64,000 bases of DNA. Origin: Angomonas deanei (taxonomy: Eukaryota; Euglenozoa; Kinetoplastea; Trypanosomatida; Trypanosomatidae). Below the pieces are notes generated by a model. That model saw only the letters and a program-made list of their open reading frames with translations. It did not search any database and was not told the DNA's origin. This document shows, piece by piece, positions 49,938-57,995 of the stretch. The stretch is from positions 62,001-126,000 of the forward strand of contig LR877156.1 of the NCBI GenBank assembly GCA_903995115.1, written 5' to 3'. Position 1 is the stretch's first letter. Every line of letters begins with the position of its first letter. A program made the position numbers and the translations under genes.

Positions 49938-52217
49938 TTACAACTCCTTCAACTGTTCCTTTTCAGAGTAGGTGGGACTCTCTAGCAAGTCTATCCCCTC
50001 GCTACTCTCCCTATCTTCCTCTTCCTCCTCTGCCCTATCCTCTTCATCATCGGGGAGGGATTCGCTCTCGAAGGTGGTTTCGTGGTTGCCACCGGATGCA
50101 AGGCGGTCAGGGGTCTCGTCGCAGAAAGGATCCTCCGCTGGGTTAGCCATCAAGTTGTCCTGCAGCAGCGTGTCCTCCTCTTCCTGCTGGCGCCGCTTTT
50201 CCTCCTCTAAACGGTGCCCCACCGGTCCGCTTTTATTTTCAAAATTGCGTATAATTTTCTCCATCTCCTCCCGCGGGTCCCTTCCCTCGGTGGTGTAGTC
50301 AATACTAAGCCGTGGCTGGGTGGCCCGCACGGTGGCAATGTCCTTCTTCTCGATGAGGGCCCGCAGCTCCACAATCTGTTCCTGCAGGGTGCGCACATCC
50401 CCGCGCAGGCGGAACACCTCCAGCCGGGGGACCACGTTCAACTGCACGTGACGCCGACTGCGGAAGCCACGCCCCACCCGCTGCATGAGGAGCACATAGG
50501 ACGAGAGCGACAGGACGAACTCCTCGTAGTCCGCCTTCATCACCTTCCACTCCTGCCGCGCCAGGTAGCCACGGAAGTGACGCTGGATGGTGATGGCGGC
50601 TCGTCGCTCCTCGCGGTCGAGCATGGCGCGGTACTGCTCCAGGTCCCCCCACATGGTGGTAATGAGCCCCTGCAGGTCCTTCATGGAGGCGAGCACCTCC
50701 TTCATGTTTGTGGTGGAAGAGGGGGAGAGCGCTGGGGGCGCCTCTAGCCCTACCGCTGGCCCTTGGTGCTGCAGCTGCCGCAGCCTTTCCCGGATAATAG
50801 CACACCGCATCGCGTCCTTTGAACTAAGATGCATGCGTGTCAGCGTACCGCGGATATACTTTTGGATCGTAATCGCGGCGAACCGTTTGCGTATCATATC
50901 CTCCTTGTAGAGCACCTCCACCACCGTCGTAAGGGACTTTAGCTTCAGCTGCATCGCACGGACCACTTCTGTTAGGGAGGCGGACCGGCCGCCGTTGGTG
51001 GGGGTCTGAGGGATCGACGTAATGGAGGACATGGTGCTGCGTGTCCGCGGTCGCACGTTGCGCTCCGCCGACTCGCGGTGGGGCAGTTCCTCGTTATCGT
51101 GCTTGCTAGAATAGTAGTCGGGGGAACTAATGCCGGGAGACTCCAACAACAGTGCCTCTTGCTTCTCCTGTCGCTCCTCGGCGACATAGGTGACGTCCTC
51201 CTCCTCGGTAGCGGCGAGGATGTCGGCCATGTCCGCCGGGGCGAGCACGTGGTCACACTTCTTCACCAGATAGTTCACCAGTTCATCCTTCTGGTGGGGG
51301 TTCATGAGTTCTAGGAAGTTCTTGGCGAGCTCTCCCTGATTGTTTCGGAAGAGAAGCGCCGTCGCTTGCTTCTCGCTACGGGTCAGCTCAATCAGGTCTA
51401 TCGTTTCTAGCAATGGAAGGAGGAAGAGCACGAAGGGTCTCCACCAGAAGGGTTGGTCCGCACTGGGCACCAGCATGGACCCTCTCCGTGCCGCAGAGCC
51501 CTCCCGCCCGACGCTGGCGCGAAGGGGGTCCGTCTCGTCTATTTGGCAGAAGGTGTTGTCATAGAGCTCAATGCACTTGAGGGTCTGCGCCAGGGCGGTC
51601 AAGGGCACAATACTGGTCGCGGTGGGAAGTGCATTGTGACGTAGTTTCAGTGTATGAAGGGCTAACAGCGGCAGACGTCCCTCGACCTCTGTCAGGTCCT
51701 CAATCTTATTGTAGTTCAAGTTCAGCTCCGTCAGGGCGGGTAGGGAGCGGAGGTCGGGTATTTCAATGAGCTCATTGTGGGACAGGTTCACGACCGACAG
51801 CCGCAGCAGATCGCCCTCCTCCGCGGAGGTATCAAAGTCTACCAAACGAAGTTGATTAAAGGACACGTCTAACGTCGTGAGATGCTTCAGCTTGCGCAGC
51901 AGCGCGGTGGACTTGGGGTCCAGCACTTGAAGATGATTGTGGTGCAAGTCTAGCACCTCTAGGGACGCAAAGTGCTCTATCCCCGCAATCGAGGCAAGAC
52001 GGTTGTATGGCGCACTCAGCACGGTGACGGTGGCAGCCACATCCGCCAGGGTGGCGTTCATCCCAACGGACAGACTAGCCAAGTCACACTGAGACGCGAT
52101 CACCGTTTTAATATCTTCTAGCGAGTCACTCTGGAAACTACGGGGGATGGTGAGGTCCCCCAGCTGATTCTCCTTGCCAGGGGCGTTGGAGAGATCTAAT
52201 ATGAAAGAAGAAGTCAT
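49938..52217 (-). CDS. LRR and IQ domain protein (CEP97/LRRIQ-like)
   Basis: Protein of 759 residues. Leucine-rich repeats cover about 60-250 (LEVLDLHHNHLQVLD, LTTLDVSFNQLRLVD, LSVVNLSHNELIEIPD, LTELNLNYNKIEDL), SDS22-like, with a cap segment. Three IQ motifs follow: FAAITIQKYIRGTLTR, RAAITIQRHFRGYLAR, and a weaker LLMQRVGRGFRSRR. A coiled coil and a strongly acidic tail end the protein (DEEDRAEEEEEDRESSEG). LRR plus IQ is typical of centriolar or axonemal proteins such as CEP97 and LRRIQ family, so a basal body or flagellar role is a reasonable inference. Confidence 0.75.
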   Translation of the reverse strand: MTSSFILDLSNAPGKENQLGDLTIPRSFQSDSLEDIKTVIASQCDLASLSVGMNATLADVAATVTVLSAPYNRLASIAGIEHFASLEVLDLHHNHLQVLDPKSTALLRKLKHLTTLDVSFNQLRLVDFDTSAEEGDLLRLSVVNLSHNELIEIPDLRSLPALTELNLNYNKIEDLTEVEGRLPLLALHTLKLRHNALPTATSIVPLTALAQTLKCIELYDNTFCQIDETDPLRASVGREGSAARRGSMLVPSADQPFWWRPFVLFLLPLLETIDLIELTRSEKQATALLFRNNQGELAKNFLELMNPHQKDELVNYLVKKCDHVLAPADMADILAATEEEDVTYVAEERQEKQEALLLESPGISSPDYYSSKHDNEELPHRESAERNVRPRTRSTMSSITSIPQTPTNGGRSASLTEVVRAMQLKLKSLTTVVEVLYKEDMIRKRFAAITIQKYIRGTLTRMHLSSKDAMRCAIIRERLRQLQHQGPAVGLEAPPALSPSSTTNMKEVLASMKDLQGLITTMWGDLEQYRAMLDREERRAAITIQRHFRGYLARQEWKVMKADYEEFVLSLSSYVLLMQRVGRGFRSRRHVQLNVVPRLEVFRLRGDVRTLQEQIVELRALIEKKDIATVRATQPRLSIDYTTEGRDPREEMEKIIRNFENKSGPVGHRLEEEKRRQQEEEDTLLQDNLMANPAEDPFCDETPDRLASGGNHETTFESESLPDDEEDRAEEEEEDRESSEGIDLLESPTYSEKEQLKEL

Positions 52218-52416
52218 GTGTAAATTTTGATTTTGTTTATTCTAATCTCTTTAGAGTGAAATAGACGTGGAAGGAAAGAAGGTGAAATAGCAATACTTTC
52301 AAAAAAAAAAAAGAAAACTGCGAGATACGTTGCTCTTTCGCAAAAAAAAAAATGTATTAACTATTTCTTTCGGCACGAAAAAAAAAAAATGCTCATTATT
52401 TTAATGTGTGTTTTAC

Positions 52417-55400
52417 TTATACAAGCACCTCTAACTCATGGTGGGTCAATACGTGCTGCGGTGTGTCCTTGATGCGAGGGTAGTAGGGGAGAAGACTCTG
52501 TGGGCTCACCATGTAGATCATATTGTAGGTGCGTCGGTAAATGTCCCTGACCTTCGTGGCGGGGTGGAACAGCCCTTGGTAGAGGTATTGCATAATCTGG
52601 CCCGGGTGGAGCACGGTGCGGATCGCCTCGTAGTAGCCGACCACCGCCGTCACCATCTTTAGCCGCTCCTCCCCTACCCGTGCCTCCTTACGCGACAGCA
52701 GCTCCACAATGTTGGGGTGGATAAAGTTCAAAAGGTGAATCGCCACCTCCTCGAAGCCGTCGTTACCAGAGAGGGCGAGAACAATCGCGATGCTGGCCTC
52801 GGTGGCCATGCGTCTCATCTGAATAGAGCTCTCCGTCAGTGCCCGCTCGAGGAGAGGCAGCAAGGGGTACACGTACTCCTTTCCGACGGCGCCGATAAAC
52901 TCAAAAATATAGCGAATGGCTTTTAGAACAGAGTGTTGGATAATCACCGCCACCTGCTCCCCTTCGCTCAGCTTATACTCATTCAGCAGATAGGGCAGCA
53001 CCGTGAAAGGGCCACAGGCCTTGGCAATCGAGGCTAACGCGATCGCCGTGCACACACGCACCTTGCGCTTGTCCTGTCTAAAATTATCCACCAGTTCGAG
53101 AATGATGGCAAAAGGTCGGATGGACTCCGCCACCTTCCCGAACACCCTGGCGCACGTCTGACGGGTCTTGCGACGGTCCGCGTCGAGCAGCTTGAACAGT
53201 CCTTCCGTCGCCAGCTTGTGAAGATCAATCGGGTCCACCTCCTGGTCGTGTCGGGTGACCACCAGTTCAATCAGAGAAATGCAGTTCTGTTGGACAATGT
53301 TGTGTTGATTGCTAATGACGTGGGTCAGTCGTTTCAAGAGTTCCTTCACGGAGGGCCGATACTTGGCGCCACCCAGCTCGGCGAGGATCGCCTCGGAGGC
53401 TCTGATGCAGGCCGCCATCACGTGCGGGTCGTCGTCCTCCATACGCTCGTAAATACTGCGACCCAATTCACTAAGAAAGATGGCCCCATCCGCCTCCATA
53501 ATGGTGGGCGCAATCCTCGTGACAAGGTTCACCGCCTGCGACCGCTGCCCAGGCTCCTTCGACTCTCGTCTACTGTTGATGAGATCCAACACTTGAGGCA
53601 GAAATTTATTCAACCGCTTCCCCAGTGCAATGCAGATGGAGGCGAGGCAGTCCTTGACGGCAGAGCTGGTCCCCATTGTATCTTGACGGAGCGCGGTCAT
53701 CCCACCATCCAGCAGCGACACGAGCAGACCGTGGGGGGAGTTGTCCAACCCCTCATTGTCGACGACAGCACGGACGGTGTTGACCACCATGCGCTGGTAC
53801 TCCTCGTTCTCGTGCTTCATCATTGGCGTCAGACGGGAGAGCACCTCGTCCCCACCCACCTTCTTGGCAATCTCGACCGTCGTGATCACTAACGCGGCGG
53901 CGGTACGGCGGTTCGTGGCGAGACGCTGCACGCCCCAAAATCCTTCAAAGTAGGAATCCAACATCACATCCCGAATAAAGTCCGCCGTCACGCCATCGGA
54001 GGCAATGCACCGACGCACCACCATCAACATCACTCGCCGGAACTCATCCTCCGGTCGGTTGAACTGACTCACCAACACGTTCATCATATCTTGCGTGTAC
54101 CGCTGCGCGTCGTGGGGGGACATGAGCGACACGAGGGATCCAAAGGCCTGCAGGAAGTAACGGGCATTGGTACCTAAGCCTCGCTTGCATTCGTCGCAGA
54201 TAATACTAACGAGCGGCTCCAGCTCCTCTATGCCGTAGGGGGCGCACGCCTCCGCGATCGCCGACACCGCCCTCGCCGAGTCCACTCGTACTTTACGATC
54301 CTCCTGCAGTAACCGCGCCAGCACAGGGACAATCTCCGGTAGGAAAGAGATAGTGGCGTGCCCGAAGAGGGGCGCCATCTCCGCTAGTGCCACACAAACG
54401 GTCTGTTGCACGTGTGGATGGGGAATGTTGGAGATTTCCGTCAGGGTTCGCATCATCTCCTCTCCACCGGACGCATACCCGCATATGGCGATCACTAGCG
54501 CGGCGTGGCGGCGGATGACGGACTCACCGGCGCTACAGTCCTCCTTCACGGCGGCAAAGATCACATCAAAACCGACCACCCTCGCCATCAGCGTGAGGAC
54601 TTGCTTACCGTCCTCCCGCACAATCAGTGACTCCTTGGTGGAGAGCAGCGGCTGCACCATGTGGATAATCTCCTTCACCGAGTCTCGTATCCCCTGGCCG
54701 ACGTGCACAATGAGCAGTTTAATAAACTCGACAAAGTAGTGCACCTCCTGCGGGTCCAGGACGTTCTTGGACCATATTCTAAACATCTTTTCCGTGATGA
54801 ACCGCACCCCAAACACGTTGGACTTATCCAGCAAGTAACGTGTACCGGCGCGTCGCTGTATGTTGGTACCATTTTTAATTTTGAAGAGTTGTTTGGTCAA
54901 AATGTACGACGGTAGGTATTCGTCCGGGATGGGATCTACGTTGTGAAATCGGAGCAGCTCGACAAAGGCCTCCGCGTCCTTGGGCTTCATCTGCGGCATG
55001 CCCTCGCCGAGGTCCTCCGGTATGTCGTACGTGGCCTGCTGCGTCAGCTCCTCCTCGGTGAGGTCTTGGGTGCTGAGGGTGAGGGTCGCCTCCTCGTAAA
55101 AGTTGGGTGGCTCCGGCGGGGCCGGCTGGTACTCCAGCGGCACCGGTACGACCTCAAAGTCCTCCGACGGTAAGATAGAATCCAAATACTCCTCCGTCAG
55201 ACGACGGTTCTTCTGCCGCCACTCTTTTTCTAACTTGTGTGCCAAATTGCTAATGAGCGTCGTCAGAGATGACTGCGACTCGGCGAAGGTGGATTGGATA
55301 GGGGTGCTACCCTCGAACTGATAGTTGGGGGTCTGGCCCACCTGCGGCGTAGCGCCCACCATTGGGGTCGTCCCGCCGAACCCTCGGTAGAGGGGGGTCA

Positions 55401-55662
55401 CACCGCCAGGCCCTGGGGTCGACATGGCCACATTGGGGGTCTGGCCGCCACCGAACTGAGGCGTGTTCACAGCGTAGGGAGTGGCGTTCGGTGTGGCCAT
55501 GCCTCTCCAGGAGGAGGGCTGGTCACCGGTCGCGACGCGCGGTGTCTCCGCCCCGTGCTGCAGTGGAGTCGCGGTTCCCCACCTCGACTGTGCAGGGGTG
55601 CTAGAGCCTTCCTCCCAGCGAGACCGCTTTTCTGGGGGTTCGCCTGACTCTTTATCTGACAT
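52417..55662 (-). CDS. SF3B1: Splicing factor 3B subunit 1 (SF3B1/SF3b155)
   Basis: U2 snRNP component that helps recognise the branch site; in kinetoplastids needed for spliced-leader trans-splicing. The 1081-residue protein has an N-terminal Thr-Pro-rich region (about 20-115: ATPNATPYA, NTPQFGGGQTP, GATPQVGQTPNY), then about 20 HEAT repeats. Blocks close to human SF3B1: LFKIKNGTNIQRRAGTR, AEACAPYGIE, TVEIAKKVGG, FTVLPYLLNEYK, LLPLLERAL, LYQGLFHPATKVRDIYRRTYNMIYMVSPQ and the end YPRIKDTPQHV..HELEVLV. It is shorter than human (about 1300), mostly in the N-terminus. The frame is intact. Confidence 0.95.
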   Translation of the reverse strand: MSDKESGEPPEKRSRWEEGSSTPAQSRWGTATPLQHGAETPRVATGDQPSSWRGMATPNATPYAVNTPQFGGGQTPNVAMSTPGPGGVTPLYRGFGGTTPMVGATPQVGQTPNYQFEGSTPIQSTFAESQSSLTTLISNLAHKLEKEWRQKNRRLTEEYLDSILPSEDFEVVPVPLEYQPAPPEPPNFYEEATLTLSTQDLTEEELTQQATYDIPEDLGEGMPQMKPKDAEAFVELLRFHNVDPIPDEYLPSYILTKQLFKIKNGTNIQRRAGTRYLLDKSNVFGVRFITEKMFRIWSKNVLDPQEVHYFVEFIKLLIVHVGQGIRDSVKEIIHMVQPLLSTKESLIVREDGKQVLTLMARVVGFDVIFAAVKEDCSAGESVIRRHAALVIAICGYASGGEEMMRTLTEISNIPHPHVQQTVCVALAEMAPLFGHATISFLPEIVPVLARLLQEDRKVRVDSARAVSAIAEACAPYGIEELEPLVSIICDECKRGLGTNARYFLQAFGSLVSLMSPHDAQRYTQDMMNVLVSQFNRPEDEFRRVMLMVVRRCIASDGVTADFIRDVMLDSYFEGFWGVQRLATNRRTAAALVITTVEIAKKVGGDEVLSRLTPMMKHENEEYQRMVVNTVRAVVDNEGLDNSPHGLLVSLLDGGMTALRQDTMGTSSAVKDCLASICIALGKRLNKFLPQVLDLINSRRESKEPGQRSQAVNLVTRIAPTIMEADGAIFLSELGRSIYERMEDDDPHVMAACIRASEAILAELGGAKYRPSVKELLKRLTHVISNQHNIVQQNCISLIELVVTRHDQEVDPIDLHKLATEGLFKLLDADRRKTRQTCARVFGKVAESIRPFAIILELVDNFRQDKRKVRVCTAIALASIAKACGPFTVLPYLLNEYKLSEGEQVAVIIQHSVLKAIRYIFEFIGAVGKEYVYPLLPLLERALTESSIQMRRMATEASIAIVLALSGNDGFEEVAIHLLNFIHPNIVELLSRKEARVGEERLKMVTAVVGYYEAIRTVLHPGQIMQYLYQGLFHPATKVRDIYRRTYNMIYMVSPQSLLPYYPRIKDTPQHVLTHHELEVLV

Positions 55663-55857
55663 CTGTTTTTCTATTTTTTATAAATATGGGAAAGATGAAA
55701 TCACTCAATATTATACTAATTAGTGATAACAAAGAAAAAACTTAATGTGCGGGAGAAAGAGAGTGACTTTTGACAAGGGAATTGTTGGCGTGTGTCTCAC
55801 GGACGGACTTGCTGAAAAAGGAGGAAAACAATGTCATGATTTTAAAGCGGATTTTTC

Positions 55858-56409
55858 TTAACTTTGCCACACGGTCGTGGACAGCAAGTAATCAATCAAA
55901 ATCTGTGGATGCCGAACGCGCATAATTTCCAACGGTAAAGTCTCCACAATAGACTTGTTGTACATCACTCGGATGTAAATGTGACGTGTTTTACCGGTCG
56001 CCGTACTATTGTCCCCGGCGTTCGTCTCCTTCACCGCGGTGGCCGACGCGACCAGTTGCTCCTGTGCCTCGTGGTGGTCGCTATTCTTTGGTTTCAACGA
56101 CAACTTCAGTCGTCGTGGTGGCGGTGGGCTATCCGGGGAGTCCATTTCGTCTCTGCTCCGCTTGTGGCTCGGTGTGGAGGGCAAGCGCTCGGAATCGACA
56201 GGACGGCAGACCGGCACGTTATTGTGGCGTATTGGGTCTTTTTTGACGGAACAAAATATACCCAAAATAACCACCTCCGATGGCGTTGTGTTATTCGCAG
56301 CGTTCGCCCCGCACGTGTAGACGCCGGTGTGCGGTGTGTGTCTAGAAAAGGGAACTTCCGGAAATACGCGAGAGTACTTTCTCATTGCCACTAGATCCTC
56401 TTCTTTCAT
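55858..56409 (-). CDS. Hypothetical protein
   Basis: Protein of 183 residues counted from ATG 56409. An earlier in-frame ATG at 56541 would include the translated pyrimidine tract (FFLSLFLVFPFSFS), so it is rejected. The centre is polar with Ser-Pro/Pro-rich and basic patches (PSHKRSRDEMDSPDSPPPPRRLKLSLK). The C-terminus has an ordered-looking strand-helix segment (RHIYIRVMYNKSIVETLPLEIMR). No family recognised; a nuclear role is possible from the basic patches. Confidence 0.5.
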   Translation of the reverse strand: MKEEDLVAMRKYSRVFPEVPFSRHTPHTGVYTCGANAANNTTPSEVVILGIFCSVKKDPIRHNNVPVCRPVDSERLPSTPSHKRSRDEMDSPDSPPPPRRLKLSLKPKNSDHHEAQEQLVASATAVKETNAGDNSTATGKTRHIYIRVMYNKSIVETLPLEIMRVRHPQILIDYLLSTTVWQS

Positions 56410-56631
56410 TGAGAAGAGGTAGATGTATGCTAATTTGTACTTCTTTTTTTTGATGTGTGAAAACGAAAAAGGAAACACTAAAAACAAAGAAAGGAAGAAA
56501 CGAGAAGAAGTGCAACGACAATAGCAATGCATGTCCTGCATAAGGTGAAATCATGATTTACAATAACCAATTCAGTGGAGTTCAACTATAAGAAAATCAA
56601 TAAAACAAAAAAGAAAGTAATTGATTTCGGT

Positions 56632-57057
56632 TTACTTGCGGACGCGACGAGTCTTCTTGCTCTTGTTCTTGGCGGCCTCCTCCTTGGTCTCAAGGCTGAC
56701 GTAGGTGGGGACACCGACGGCCATGCCGGAGAGCATCTGGTAGGTCTGGGGATCCACCTTGATGCCATCAGTAATGTGCTGGTCCACAATACTGGTGGGG
56801 GGAACGTAGTCCATGCGGCGCTCGCGCTCCTCCTCCTGAAGCTTCAGGGAGATACCGCGGACGGCACCCTTGGCGAGGCGCTTCATGATGTGGGTCACGT
56901 AACCGGAGATCTTGTTCTTCAGCTTCTTGGAGCGGGCAATGGTGACCTCACCAACGACACGCTGGTTCTGGTAGAAGTCCTTGTTCAGCTTGGAGAAGTA
57001 CTTCTCCACCACCTGGCGGGACGCGCGCTTGACGGTCTTGGTACGAATTTTACCCAT
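56632..57057 (-). CDS. RPS17: Ribosomal protein eS17, copy 1
   Basis: Small-subunit ribosomal protein of 141 residues (MGKIRTKTVKRASRQVVEKY...). It has the family pattern RTKTVKRASRQVVEKYFSKL, GYVTHIMKR, RGISLKLQEEERERRMDYVPPTS. The start at 57057 is fixed by the conserved MGKIRTK; an upstream ATG at 57180 would add a Ser/Leu/Phe-rich tract from the pyrimidine region. The neighbour at 57281-57706 encodes an identical protein. Confidence 0.96.
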   Translation of the reverse strand: MGKIRTKTVKRASRQVVEKYFSKLNKDFYQNQRVVGEVTIARSKKLKNKISGYVTHIMKRLAKGAVRGISLKLQEEERERRMDYVPPTSIVDQHITDGIKVDPQTYQMLSGMAVGVPTYVSLETKEEAAKNKSKKTRRVRK

Positions 57058-57280
57058 GATGAAAAAACCGAAACTTGAAACAAAAAAAAAAAGAGAGAGA
57101 GAGAGAGGGGCAATCGTTATAAAGAATGAAGCAATAAATGCACAAGCACCACATGTATGGAGGGGGTCGCATTGTTTCATTAAAGTCAGAGCTTTTTTTT
57201 TTTTTTTTTAACAAAATTAGTAAAAATAAAAATGGAAGATAAGAAAAATCTTAATCTTATCGCTCAAAACCTGTAGGTGC

Positions 57281-57706
57281 TTACTTGCGGACGCGACGAG
57301 TCTTCTTGCTCTTGTTCTTGGCGGCCTCCTCCTTGGTCTCAAGGCTGACGTAGGTGGGGACACCGACGGCCATGCCGGAGAGCATCTGGTAGGTCTGGGG
57401 ATCCACCTTGATGCCATCAGTGATGTGCTGGTCCACAATACTGGTGGGGGGAACGTAGTCCATGCGGCGCTCGCGCTCCTCCTCCTGAAGCTTCAGGGAG
57501 ATACCGCGGACGGCACCCTTGGCGAGGCGCTTCATGATGTGGGTCACATAACCGGAGATCTTGTTCTTCAGCTTCTTGGAGCGGGCAATGGTGACCTCAC
57601 CAACGACACGCTGGTTCTGGTAGAAGTCCTTGTTCAGCTTGGAGAAGTACTTCTCCACCACCTGGCGGGAGGCGCGCTTGACGGTCTTGGTACGAATTTT
57701 ACCCAT
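57281..57706 (-). CDS. RPS17: Ribosomal protein eS17, copy 2
   Basis: Same 141-residue protein as copy 1; only about three silent base differences are seen across 426 bases (for example near 57421, 57548 and 57670). Similarity stops abruptly at both ends of the coding region, unlike the HSP70 array. Duplicate ribosomal protein genes are usual in kinetoplastids to raise output. Confidence 0.96.
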   Translation of the reverse strand: MGKIRTKTVKRASRQVVEKYFSKLNKDFYQNQRVVGEVTIARSKKLKNKISGYVTHIMKRLAKGAVRGISLKLQEEERERRMDYVPPTSIVDQHITDGIKVDPQTYQMLSGMAVGVPTYVSLETKEEAAKNKSKKTRRVRK

Positions 57707-57720
57707 GATGACGGTTTGAG

Positions 57721-57762
57721 CTTTGTTGTGGTTAGAAAAGAGAGAGAAAGAGAAAAGGTTCA
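57721..57762 (-). promoter_or_regulatory. Predicted trans-splice acceptor for eS17 copy 2
   Basis: On the - strand a pure C/T tract (CTTTTCTCTTTCTCTCTC) is followed by the first AG at about 57722-57721, some 15 bases before ATG 57706. The first eS17 copy has a similar CTCTCTCTCTCTCTTTTTT tract near 57080-57108. Confidence 0.6.
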
Positions 57763-57995
57763 GTTGAGAAGAAACCATCAAAATAATATAACTAGCAATT
57801 GCCGTGATGAAAAAACACCTCAAAAAAAAAAAAAAAAAAACATTATGGAAATGGGAATAGTCTATGCGTCACTATAAATACATTTCAGCTCCAAATCCGT
57901 CCTGACCCCTTTCAAACCACTCAAAAAAAGACCCCTAAATGGTCTTTTCATAACGGAACGCAACAAAAAAAAGGGAATACGCTGTTGAACGTTCC

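Noticed and set aside
57281-57438. Arg/Pro/Ser-rich shadow frames inside the eS17 genes
   Set aside because: Alternate-frame translations of the ribosomal protein coding sequence.
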